From GCA-003244245 sp050699515 (GTDB taxonomy: Bacteria > Actinomycetota > Actinomycetes > Mycobacteriales > Pseudonocardiaceae): 64,000 nt of DNA. The notes under the pieces are model-generated. The model did no database searches. It saw nothing but the letters and a program-made list of their open reading frames with translations, and had not been told where the DNA came from. Shown here one piece after another: positions 46,061 through 54,218 of the stretch (the stretch's first letter is position 1; each line of letters begins with the position of its first letter). Made by a program: the position numbers and the translations under genes. The stretch covers positions 27,966 through 91,965 of the forward strand of contig JBOHFF010000044.1 of the NCBI GenBank assembly GCA_050699515.1. The letters are read 5' to 3'.

Positions 46061-46849
46061 ATGACTGACTATACCAATAACCCCGAGCTAGAGCGCCTGC
46101 GCGGCGAGATCGATCTTGTCAACGACGCGCTGCTCGCAATGCTGCTGAAGCGGATCGAGCTCTGCCGGCGAGTCGCCGAGTACAAGCGCGATCACGGAAT
46201 TCCTATGCTGCAGCAAGGGCGGCTCGACGCATTACGGACGAAGGTGCGGGGGTTCGGGGAGAAGCATGGGATCGACTCGACATACCTCGAATCGATCTTT
46301 GACCTCATCACGACTGAGGCATGTCGGTTGGAAAACGGGATCATCGGAGCTGACGGCGAGCACGCTCCAACCGTGCTGGAAAACTGCGCCCGCCGCATCG
46401 ACCACGTCGCCATCGCTGTTCAGGACATGGACGAGGCGGTGACCATGTTTGAGCGACGTTACGGCTTCACCGTGGTTGAGCGCCGTAAGGTCGAGGGCGA
46501 GTTCAGTGGCATGAGCATGGTGACGATGCGGGCTGGAGGAGTCACCTTCGTGCTCTGCGAGGGCGACTCACCGAAGTCCAATGTCTGTCAGTACATCGAG
46601 CGCTTCGGACCGGGGGTGCAGCACGTCGCCATCGAGGTGCGCGACCAGCCGGATGTGGTAGACGATCTGCGCGAGCGACAGGCCGACCTGCTCACGGGGA
46701 TCGTCAGTTCCCCGGGGCTCGACCAGACATTCACCAGACGCGACGCGAATACCGGCATGCAGTTCGAGTTCGTAACACGCACGCAAAACACCGGGTTTAA
46801 TAACGTCAAGGAGTTGTTCACCGCGATGGAACGGGAGAACGTCTACTGA
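46061..46849 (+). CDS. Chorismate-mutase-type domain fused to a single HPPD/HMS-like VOC dioxygenase domain
   Basis: A 262-residue fusion. Residues 8-92 form an AroQ-type mutase (RGEIDLVNDALLAMLLKRIE, VAEYKRDHGIPML), as in PapB/CmlD mutases that rearrange 4-amino-4-deoxychorismate. Residues 112-262 match only the C-terminal, catalytic half of 4-hydroxyphenylpyruvate dioxygenase or hydroxymandelate synthase. They include IDHVAIAV with H115, GPGVQHVAIEV with H188, MQFEFVTR with E236, and the end FNNVKELFTAMEREN. The three metal ligands are all present, while the non-catalytic N-terminal half of HPPD is missing. I infer it makes 4-amino-4-deoxyprephenate and may also oxidise the arylpyruvate, for example to an aminomandelate. 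AAGGGACG upstream supports ATG 46061. Confidence 0.88.
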   Translation: MTDYTNNPELERLRGEIDLVNDALLAMLLKRIELCRRVAEYKRDHGIPMLQQGRLDALRTKVRGFGEKHGIDSTYLESIFDLITTEACRLENGIIGADGEHAPTVLENCARRIDHVAIAVQDMDEAVTMFERRYGFTVVERRKVEGEFSGMSMVTMRAGGVTFVLCEGDSPKSNVCQYIERFGPGVQHVAIEVRDQPDVVDDLRERQADLLTGIVSSPGLDQTFTRRDANTGMQFEFVTRTQNTGFNNVKELFTAMERENVY

Positions 46850-46983
46850 TTACGATAGTTGAGACCGGATGTTCGTCATGTTTGATGTCGGTCCTAGTTG
46901 CACGTCTGCTCGAATCGCGCACCCCTCGGCGGCTCGATATCTAAAGGACACCAATTTCGTTGACAGTGATTTTCACATACAGG

Positions 46984-47949
46984 ATGGCCGTCATGGTTGA
47001 GATGGTAAAGAAAACGTGGGCCTATCTCCTGATCTCCCCGTCTACCCTCAAAAAGGTCGAGGTCGCAATCCCTGTAGACCTTGAAGTTGAGGAGGTTGAG
47101 GTCCAGCTCTTAGCTGCTGGGATTTGTGGCACTGACATCCTCAACTTCAAGCGGGGTCCAGGATCCGAGGGTGCCCTACCGGGCTTCCCGATCCATGAGT
47201 GTGTCGGCGTGGTGTGCCGTGATCCTAAGCGGGACTTAGAGGGCAAATTGGTATTGGCAATTCCAAAGGAGCATTCTGGTTTAAAGGGAAAATTTGTGTC
47301 CAGCCGTGATCACTGCCATAGGTTGGGTCGGGACTGGTCGGGAAATAATCATGACCAACTCGCCATTGCAACACTTGTCCAGCCTTTGGCGACCGTACTC
47401 TTCGCATTGGATCGATGTGGTGATCTTTACGGAAAGACAGTCGTCATCGTGGGGACCGGCCCGATTGGACTTTTGTTTGGCTTGGCCGCCCGGACTCGAG
47501 GGGCTCGACGAGTCATCGGAATTGATCCTCGCTTTGCTGTCGGCAACGTAAAAATATTTGGATTTGACGAGATCGTCGAGGAAGAGAGCATGTTGCCAGT
47601 ATCGTCTTTCGATCTATGCATCGAGGCCGTCGGTGGCCATGAAGCGACACTCGTTACGGCGTTGAAGCTTTGTTGCAGAGATGGGCTCGTCTTAGCTTTT
47701 GGAGTACCCGGGAGCGCGCATTACAAATTGCCGTTCATGGAATTTTTCCGCAAGCGTCTCACGCTTATTGCTTCCGTGCGCCCCGAGTGGGACCGTTACC
47801 TTCCCATCGCCGAGGAGTTCATCCGTCTCCAGTACGAGACAGCGTCAGATTTGATCTCCCATATTCTCCCAATTGGTCAGACGCAAGAAGGGTTTGACCT
47901 GGTAGCAGGTAGTGCGCCAGCGCGTCGAAAAGTGGTTCTTGTCACCTGA
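46984..47949 (+). CDS. Medium-chain zinc-type dehydrogenase
   Basis: A protein of about 321 residues. The catalytic ligands appear in GICGTDIL (Cys) and FPIHECVG (His-Glu). The Rossmann motif is VVIVGTGPIGLLFGLA, and FDLCIEAVGG follows. The four-cysteine structural zinc loop of classical alcohol dehydrogenases is absent, and QPLAT stands where EPLA is usual. It is most like sorbitol- or threonine-dehydrogenase relatives. Its position behind the mutase fusion suggests oxidation or reduction of an aryl intermediate. ATG 46984, 46993 and 47002 are all possible starts. Confidence 0.75.
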   Translation: MAVMVEMVKKTWAYLLISPSTLKKVEVAIPVDLEVEEVEVQLLAAGICGTDILNFKRGPGSEGALPGFPIHECVGVVCRDPKRDLEGKLVLAIPKEHSGLKGKFVSSRDHCHRLGRDWSGNNHDQLAIATLVQPLATVLFALDRCGDLYGKTVVIVGTGPIGLLFGLAARTRGARRVIGIDPRFAVGNVKIFGFDEIVEEESMLPVSSFDLCIEAVGGHEATLVTALKLCCRDGLVLAFGVPGSAHYKLPFMEFFRKRLTLIASVRPEWDRYLPIAEEFIRLQYETASDLISHILPIGQTQEGFDLVAGSAPARRKVVLVT

Positions 47950-48139
47950 CACACTCCAGGCGCAGAAACTCTGTATGAGCGAGCGAAGATAAACTGGAAT
48001 CCGCACAGTGGTGCGCCAGCAGGCGGTTGACGCTGCGGTCGATAGACGCCTGGTGTACCTGCTGGGCGAGGGCCAGCCGGTCGCGGAGTGTAGCAGCCGG
48101 TGTCGCGAGGGCCGGGGCTGCGAGGCACTGGAAGAGGCC

Positions 48140-48300
48140 CGCCGTACCCGACGACAAGCGGCGCGTACTGCTTGCCGTGACCAGCAAGTTAGCGCAGCTG
48201 ATTGGCCCTGGATACCGCCAGTGCTAACCACCATGGGCCCGGCGGCCCAGCGGATACTCACCGAGGTCATCAAGGACACCGCACGACGCATCATTTGCTG
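48140..48300 (+). pseudogene. 3' fragment of a MarR regulator gene
   Basis: DNA and frames LLAVTSKLAQLIG and TMGPAAQRILTEVIKDTARR match the C-terminal third of the MarR at 12119 (LLAVTSTSAQMIG, TMGSAAQRVLTEVLKDTARR). The N-terminal part is absent, and at least one frameshift separates the pieces. It stands exactly where the intact MarR stands relative to the peptidase fragment of the left copy. Confidence 0.75.
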
Positions 48301-48343
48301 ACCCCAGCTCCCGCTAGGTAGTCAACCTCCGAAGCGGGTGTTG

Positions 48344-50227
48344 ATGCGGCACTATCGGGGGGTGCACAAAGCGATACATTCCGCGATCGTCCCTGACACC
48401 TTATTCGATGATCCTACCCTGGAGGCCCGCTGGCGAGCCCGGTTCAACACACCCCGGGTCAGCCTGCCGCAATGGGCCCGCGACGTCCCGGATCGCTGCC
48501 TTTACACTTCCAACGCCTCGGGCACCCTGGAGGTCTATGCCTGGGATCGGGTCACTGGGACACACCGGCAGGTCACCGACCGCCCGCACGGCACCCATAG
48601 CACCACCTTGACGCCCGACGGTCAACAGGTATGGTGGTTCGCCGACAACGACGGCGACGAGTTCGGTAGTTGGATGACCGAGCCCTTCGCCGGACGGCCT
48701 GCTGACCAACAGCCCCAGCCAGCTGTGCCGGGCGTCGAACCAGGTTACCAAGCCGGGGTGGATCTCGGACGGCGGATCGCCGCAGTGGGTTCCTCGACTG
48801 ACGAGGGCACTACGGTGTGGATTTCACGGGGTAGCACCGCTGTGGTCGTCTACCGCAGCGAGCACGACGCCGGGGTGGGAGCACTGTCCCGAGATGAGCG
48901 ACTGCTCGCGATTATGCATTCCGAGTACGGGGACTCCCGGCATCCCGCGGTCCGGGTACTGGCCCTCGGTCCGGACGCCACCAGCGAGGCCGTCGCCGAG
49001 AGATGGGACGGTAACGGTAAGGGTCTGGAGGTTGCCGGTTTCGCGCCGCTCGACGGCGACTCCAGGCTGCTGCTCGCCCACGAACGTCGTGGCCGCCAGG
49101 AGCTGCTGATATGGGACGTCGCGACAGATACCGAGACCGAGATCGTGCTGGAGCTGCCCGGCGAGCTGGCCGCTGACTGGTATCCCGATGGCACCGCACT
49201 GCTCATCGAGCACCAGCACGCAGCTCGCTCAACACTGCACCGGTACGAGCTGGCCTCCGGGGAGCTGACCAGACTGGATATCCCCCCTGGCACTATCGGC
49301 GGTGCGGCGGTGCGACCGGATGGCACCGTCGAGTACGCCTGGTCCTGTGCCGCCGAGCCGCCCACTATCAGGGCGCTACACCCCGATGGCGCCGACCGTG
49401 CGCTGCTGAGCCCCGAAGGCGAGTCGGCCCCCGGCTCACAACCGCTGGCCGACGAGTTCGTGCCGACGCCACACGGCCCGACCCCACACAGCACTGTGCA
49501 CGCCTTGGTGGCCAGACCTGACGGCGCCCTGGAAGGTCCGCTGCCCACTGTGTTCCTGCTGCACGGCGGCCCGGATGCTGCCGATGAGGACCGCTTCTCG
49601 GCTGACCGGGCGCTCTGGCTCGACGCCGGTTTCGCCGTCGTGCATATCAACTACCGCGGATCAACCGGATACGGCACGGCCTGGCGGGATGCCATTGTGG
49701 GACGACCAGGTCTCACGGAGCTGGACGACGTCGCCGCCGTGCACGACTGGGCGGTCTCCAGCGGCTTGGCCGATCCGGCGCGGTGCGTGGTGGAAGGCTG
49801 GTCCTGGGGTGGGTACCTGACTCTGCTTGCCCTCGGGACCCAGCCGTGGCGCTGGGCTGCCGGGGTGGCCGGGGCCCCAGTGGGCGATTACGTCGCTGCT
49901 TACGCCGACGAGATGGAGCCGCTGCGAGCCTACGACCGCGCCTTGTTCGGCGGGTCACCCGAGGAGCTGCCTGAGCGCTATGACCTGTCGTCCCCGATCA
50001 GCTACGCGGCCGAGGTCCGCGCACCGGTGCTGGTGCTGGCGGGGGAGAACGATCCGCGCTGCCCGATCCGCCAGATCGACAACTACCTTGCCCGGCTCGC
50101 CGAGCTGGGCAAGCCCTACCGGAGCTACCGCTACGACGCCGGGCACGGGTCGCTGGTGGTGGCCGAGAACATCCGGCACGCCGCCGTCGAGGTGGCGTTC
50201 GTCCGTGAAGTACTCAAAGGTCTGTAG
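48344..50227 (+). CDS. S9-family prolyl oligopeptidase-like serine peptidase
   Basis: A 627-residue protein with an N-terminal beta-propeller region (about 40-370) of WD/PD40-like repeats and a C-terminal alpha/beta-hydrolase domain. The nucleophile serine is in EGWSWGGYLTLLA, the acid in AGENDPRCP and the histidine in YDAGHGSLV. It would cleave short, mostly proline-containing peptides or acyl-peptides in the cytoplasm. ATG 48344 aligns with the decayed left copy. GTG 48338 is a nearby alternative. It could act in peptide turnover near the NRPS cluster. Confidence 0.9.
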   Translation: MRHYRGVHKAIHSAIVPDTLFDDPTLEARWRARFNTPRVSLPQWARDVPDRCLYTSNASGTLEVYAWDRVTGTHRQVTDRPHGTHSTTLTPDGQQVWWFADNDGDEFGSWMTEPFAGRPADQQPQPAVPGVEPGYQAGVDLGRRIAAVGSSTDEGTTVWISRGSTAVVVYRSEHDAGVGALSRDERLLAIMHSEYGDSRHPAVRVLALGPDATSEAVAERWDGNGKGLEVAGFAPLDGDSRLLLAHERRGRQELLIWDVATDTETEIVLELPGELAADWYPDGTALLIEHQHAARSTLHRYELASGELTRLDIPPGTIGGAAVRPDGTVEYAWSCAAEPPTIRALHPDGADRALLSPEGESAPGSQPLADEFVPTPHGPTPHSTVHALVARPDGALEGPLPTVFLLHGGPDAADEDRFSADRALWLDAGFAVVHINYRGSTGYGTAWRDAIVGRPGLTELDDVAAVHDWAVSSGLADPARCVVEGWSWGGYLTLLALGTQPWRWAAGVAGAPVGDYVAAYADEMEPLRAYDRALFGGSPEELPERYDLSSPISYAAEVRAPVLVLAGENDPRCPIRQIDNYLARLAELGKPYRSYRYDAGHGSLVVAENIRHAAVEVAFVREVLKGL

Positions 50228-50334
50228 ATTTCGTCCATACGCGTTCAGCGGTCTGCTGACGGACGGGTTGACTTTACTCTTGGTCAACGTGACGGTAACT
50301 CGAACAGCGGAAACTGGGCCAGGAGGTGGTCACT

Positions 50335-51381
50335 GTGACCCTATGGCGGCTGCACGTCGACGTGGCCGATCAACCCGGCCGGCTTGGCGCGCTCGCTGCC
50401 ACGATCGGCGGCTGCGGGGCCAACATCGTCTCGCTGCACGTCGTCGGTGAGCCCGCCCAGGACGGCGCGGTGACCGACGAGCTGCTGGTCCGGGTATCTC
50501 CGCAAAGCCCGGTGCCGGCGTTGGTGGAAGCCGTCGAGGCCGCCGGGTTCCCCGTCACGGTGGTCGTGCAGGCCGACGCCCAGGCGCTGGCCGATCCGGT
50601 GAGCACCGCGCTGGCGCTCGCACACTGCGTCGCGGTCGACCCCGGCAGCGCCGCGCGAGCGGTGGCCGCCCTGCTCCGCGCGGAGCTGGCCAGCGACGGC
50701 GCGCCACCGGCCGCGCACCACGCCGAGGTCGGCACCGGCGCGATCCGGATCCGGCTGCGCCGCGGCTGGCCGTTCACCGCCACCGAGATCTCCCAGGCCA
50801 CGGCGCTGCTCGAGCTCACCGGCAGCTCCGAGGGCCGGCGGCTGCCCCCGCCCCGGGTCAGCGTGCAGCTCACCGACGGGTCCGAGGTGATGCTGCGGGC
50901 CGCGACCGCGGCCGATGCACCGCTGGTCGCCGCGCTGCATGCGCGCTGCTCACCACAGACCCGGTCGCTGCGTTCGTTGCCCACCCGTCCGGTGTTGGCG
51001 GCGGCGGTGCTGCAACAGCTGATCGGCACCGACGGATCCTCCACCAGCATGCTCGCGGTGACCCCCGACGGTGGTGCCGCCGTCGGGCTGGCGAATCTGA
51101 CCCGCGGCGCACCCGACAGCGCCGAGGTGGCCCTGCTGGTGGAGGACGCCTGGCAGGGCCGCGGAGTGGGCACCGCGCTGGCCCGCAAGATGGTGGAGCT
51201 GGCCCGAGGCGATCAGCTCAGCGAGATCGTCGCGGTATCACAGGTAGGCAACGGTGCAGTGACCCGCGTGCTGCGCCGGGCCGGCCTACGCCCGCGCGGC
51301 CGCCTGGAAGGCGGCACCCTACGCGTCCGAGCCGCCCTCCAATCCGAGAACCCCACCCCCACCCAACCCACCCTGGCCTGA
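50335..51381 (+). CDS. ACT domain and GNAT acetyltransferase fusion protein
   Basis: A 348-residue protein. Residues 1-85 form an ACT-like ligand-binding domain (HVDVADQPGRLGALAATIGG, ANIVSLHVVGEP). Residues 185-340 form a GNAT fold, with the acetyl-CoA loop in DAWQGRGVGTALARKMVELA. ACT domains bind amino acids, so acetylation is probably regulated by a metabolite. AGGAGG at 50321-50326 places the start at GTG 50335 and not GTG 50326. This fusion is common in actinobacteria. Its substrate is not predicted here. Confidence 0.82.
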   Translation: MTLWRLHVDVADQPGRLGALAATIGGCGANIVSLHVVGEPAQDGAVTDELLVRVSPQSPVPALVEAVEAAGFPVTVVVQADAQALADPVSTALALAHCVAVDPGSAARAVAALLRAELASDGAPPAAHHAEVGTGAIRIRLRRGWPFTATEISQATALLELTGSSEGRRLPPPRVSVQLTDGSEVMLRAATAADAPLVAALHARCSPQTRSLRSLPTRPVLAAAVLQQLIGTDGSSTSMLAVTPDGGAAVGLANLTRGAPDSAEVALLVEDAWQGRGVGTALARKMVELARGDQLSEIVAVSQVGNGAVTRVLRRAGLRPRGRLEGGTLRVRAALQSENPTPTQPTLA

Positions 51382-51398
51382 CTGAGCTCGCGCTGCGA

Positions 51399-51462
51399 CT
51401 CCCGAACTCAACAGGAGAGCTGTCGGTTCTTGATCAAAAAACTCTCCTGTTGAGTTCGGGAG
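51399..51462. terminator. Bidirectional terminator-like hairpin
   Basis: Perfect 21-base arms at 51399-51419 and 51442-51462 with a 22-base loop that contains AAAAAA. It stands between two convergent genes. The stop of the leftward gene falls inside the loop, so that gene's last residues are encoded by the right arm. Confidence 0.75.
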
Positions 51463-52033
51463 GGGGAGGGTTGCGGAAGGTGCGGGATTGGGCGAATTGG
51501 ACTACCTGCTCGCCGATGGTGTGGAGGGTGCGCTCTACTGCGGGGTCGGAGGGGATGGCTTGATCGTCGAAGCTCATCTCGGCGGAGTTCAGCGCCGCGC
51601 CCAGTGGGGTGGGCCAGCCACGCAGGGCGTGCACGATCGAACGCAGCGCGGTCAGCGTGGTCACCGTTGCTTGCCAGCCCAGCGCCATCGAGACACAGCC
51701 GACAGCCCGCCCGTCGAGGTAGGGCCGGGTGTCGGCCCGGAGGTCCTCGACGTAGTCCAGCGCGTTTTTCACCAACCCGGACACGGTGCCGTGGTAGCCG
51801 GGCGAGACCAGCACCACCCCGTCAGCCTGGCGTATCGCCTCCACCAGGCGCAGCGCCGCAGCGCTGCGGTCGTGCACCGCGGGATCGTAGAACGGCAGGA
51901 CCAGGTCCGTGCCGGTGATCGCGACGGTCTCGGCACCGGCGAGGCGGGCACTGCGCAGCACGACGGCCAGGGCCCGCTCGGACTGCGAGTCCTCCCGCAT
52001 CGAACCACCGATACCCACCACGGTGAGCCCCAT
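51434..52033 (-). CDS. NADPH-dependent FMN reductase
   Basis: A 199-residue flavodoxin-fold protein with VVGIGGSMREDSQSERAL at the N-terminus (FMN phosphate loop) and VLVSPGYHGTVSGLVKNALD, as in SsuE/NAD(P)H:FMN reductases. It supplies reduced FMN or reduces quinones. The last eight or so residues come from the terminator-like hairpin, so the true gene may once have ended earlier. Confidence 0.88.
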   Translation of the reverse strand: MGLTVVGIGGSMREDSQSERALAVVLRSARLAGAETVAITGTDLVLPFYDPAVHDRSAAALRLVEAIRQADGVVLVSPGYHGTVSGLVKNALDYVEDLRADTRPYLDGRAVGCVSMALGWQATVTTLTALRSIVHALRGWPTPLGAALNSAEMSFDDQAIPSDPAVERTLHTIGEQVVQFAQSRTFRNPPPPELNRRVF

Positions 52034-52132
52034 GTCAAGTGACCTTACGACGCGGCGACCTCACAACCCGGCCCGAGGCCCGGCACCCCCAATTTGCCGG
52101 GCCCTCCCGCTGTCCCCGTCTGAGCCTTCGGT

Positions 52133-53590
52133 TCAGGACTGCCCGGCGCGGACACCCTGCTCGATCCGGTCGCCGAGGTCCTTGTCCACATTGCGCCAGT
52201 ACTCGAAGGCCCGCTGCAGGATCGGCTCGCTGACGCCACCCAGCAGGTGGCCGACGATGTTACCCACCAGCCGCGCCCGCTGGTCATCGCTCAGCACCTC
52301 GCGCACCATCGTGCCGGCCTGGCCCCAGTCATCGTCCTCGGCCCGCAACGCGTAGGCAGAGCGCGTCATGTCCCCGTCGGCGTACCACACCGCCGACTCG
52401 TCGTAGGTCGCGCTGTCGGCTTTCGGACCGCCATAGGAGTTCGGCGCGTACACCGGGTCCGAGACGTTCTGGACCCGCATCGCGCCGTCCTTGCTGTAAC
52501 TGTGGACCGGCACCTTCGGCGAATTCACCGGGATCTGCTTGTAGTTGACGCCGAGCCGGGCCCGGTGCGCGTCCGGATAGGAGAACAACCGGCCCAGCAG
52601 CATCTTGTCCGGGCTCGGGCCGATACCCGGCACGAAATTACTGGGCTCGAATGCGGCCTGCTCGATCTCGGTGTGATAGTCGGTCGGGTTGCGGTCCAGC
52701 GTCATCTTCCCGACCTCGATCAGCGGGTAGTCCGCGCGCGGCCACACCTTGGTCAGGTCGAAGGGGTTGAACCGGTAGGTCTTGGCCTCCTCGAACGGCA
52801 TGATCTGCATCTTGAGGGTCCAACTCGGGTACTCCCCGCGCTCGATCGCCTGGTACAGGTCACGAGTGTGGTAGTCACCGTCGGCACCGGCCAGGTGGTC
52901 GGCGTCGGCCTGGGTGAGGAACTCGATGCCCTGGTCGGTCTTGAAGTGGTACTTCACCCAGAACTTCGCGCCTTGCGCGTTGACCCACATGTAGGTGTGG
53001 CTGGAATAGCCGTTCATGTACCGCCAGGTCTTCGGAATACCCCGGTCACCCATCAGCCAGGTCACCTGGTGCGCCGACTCCGGGGATAATGTCCAGAAGT
53101 CCCACTGCATGTCGTGGTCACGCAGGTTGGTGGCCGCGCGGCGCTTCTGCGAGCGGATGAAGTGCTGGAACTTCATCGGATCCCGGATGAAGAACACCGG
53201 GGTGTTGTTCCCGACCATGTCGTAATTGCCCTCGGTGGTGTAGAACTTCACCGCGAAACCGCGGGGATCACGCCACGTGTCGGGGCTGCCGCGCTCGCCG
53301 GCCACGCTGGAGAACCGGATCAGCATGTCTGTCGTGACGCCCGGCTGGAACAGTGCGGCCCTGGTGTAGGCGCTGACATCGTTGGTGACCTCGAAACGCC
53401 CGAACGCGCCGCCGCCTTTGGCGTGCGGCTGGCGCTCCGGGATGCGCTCCCGGTTGAACGCCGCCATCTGCTCGATGAGGTACACATCCTGTAGCAGGAT
53501 CGGGCCGTCGGGGCCGACGGTGAGCGAATGCTCGTCGCTGGGGACCGGGGCGCCGGAATCTGCGGTTGTCAGCTTGGGTGGCGTGCTCAT
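52133..53590 (-). CDS. katA: Monofunctional haem catalase (small-subunit type)
   Basis: A 485-residue catalase that destroys hydrogen peroxide. The catalytic region is RFEVTNDVSAYT, RFSSVAGERGSPDTWRDPRG and VGNNTPVFFIRDP. The proximal haem tyrosine is in LGRLFSYPDAHRARLGVNY. The usual first histidine motif (HAKGGGAFG) is present. ATG 53590 is set by GAGGAGG about 10 bases upstream, and the fur stop overlaps it. The gene is therefore co-transcribed with the Fur regulator. Confidence 0.95.
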   Translation of the reverse strand: MSTPPKLTTADSGAPVPSDEHSLTVGPDGPILLQDVYLIEQMAAFNRERIPERQPHAKGGGAFGRFEVTNDVSAYTRAALFQPGVTTDMLIRFSSVAGERGSPDTWRDPRGFAVKFYTTEGNYDMVGNNTPVFFIRDPMKFQHFIRSQKRRAATNLRDHDMQWDFWTLSPESAHQVTWLMGDRGIPKTWRYMNGYSSHTYMWVNAQGAKFWVKYHFKTDQGIEFLTQADADHLAGADGDYHTRDLYQAIERGEYPSWTLKMQIMPFEEAKTYRFNPFDLTKVWPRADYPLIEVGKMTLDRNPTDYHTEIEQAAFEPSNFVPGIGPSPDKMLLGRLFSYPDAHRARLGVNYKQIPVNSPKVPVHSYSKDGAMRVQNVSDPVYAPNSYGGPKADSATYDESAVWYADGDMTRSAYALRAEDDDWGQAGTMVREVLSDDQRARLVGNIVGHLLGGVSEPILQRAFEYWRNVDKDLGDRIEQGVRAGQS

Positions 53591-53592
53591 CA

Positions 53593-54057
53593 CTACTGTG
53601 CCTCCTCGTAGCGGATTGGATTGTCGTCGTCGTTACCGGCTGAAGCCTGGCAGGTGGGGCAGGTCCCCCAGAACACCACCTCGGCCTCGTCGATCAGGTA
53701 GCCGTGCTCCTCGCTGGGCGTCAGGCACGGCCGGAGGTTAACGGCGCAGTCGACGTCGTCGGTGCGCCCGCAGCAGCGACACACCACGTGGTGGTGATTG
53801 TCACCGGTGCGCCGCTCGAACCGGGCCGGGTGGCCGGCCGGCTCGATGCGGCGCACCAGCCCGGCGGCGGTGCAGGCGGCCAGCACGTCGTAGATGGTCT
53901 GGGTGGAGACCGACCCCAGCTCCTGCGCCACCCCGGCGCGGACCTGCTCGGCGGTGGCATGCGGGTGCCCGGCCAGCCACTTCAGCACGGACTGGCGTGG
54001 CGCGGTCACCCGCAGTCCCACGCTGCGTAGCTGGTTACCGACGTCGAGTGGGTTCAT
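53593..54057 (-). CDS. Fur-family regulator of the catalase operon
   Basis: A 154-residue Fur-family repressor. The winged helix spans LRVTAPRQSVLKWLAGHPHA to VSTQTIYDVLAACTAAGLVR. The metal site is in GDNHHHVVCRCCGRTDDVDC, and a second CxxC pair lies in GTCPTCQAS. CatR/FurA-type members repress an adjacent catalase and sense peroxide or metal. ATG 54057 is at the conserved start. The gene ends one to three bases before the catalase start. Confidence 0.9.
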   Translation of the reverse strand: MNPLDVGNQLRSVGLRVTAPRQSVLKWLAGHPHATAEQVRAGVAQELGSVSTQTIYDVLAACTAAGLVRRIEPAGHPARFERRTGDNHHHVVCRCCGRTDDVDCAVNLRPCLTPSEEHGYLIDEAEVVFWGTCPTCQASAGNDDDNPIRYEEAQ

Positions 54058-54218
54058 CGCAAACCCACTATCCCGTCTTATCTGGAAGGAGTCAAGAAAC
54101 CGCGACTCACTCCAGCCGCAGGCAGGACGCGGAGGTCGGCGCCGCATTGCCCGACCTGATCCGCGACCTACCCGTCAGCATCGCGGCTGGGCGGATGTGC
54201 CCCATCATTGCCACCTCT

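Noticed and set aside
47942..48187. Minus-strand frame with ATPAATLRDRLALAQQVHQA
   Set aside because: It looks protein-like but overlaps the MarR fragment and matches no family I can name.
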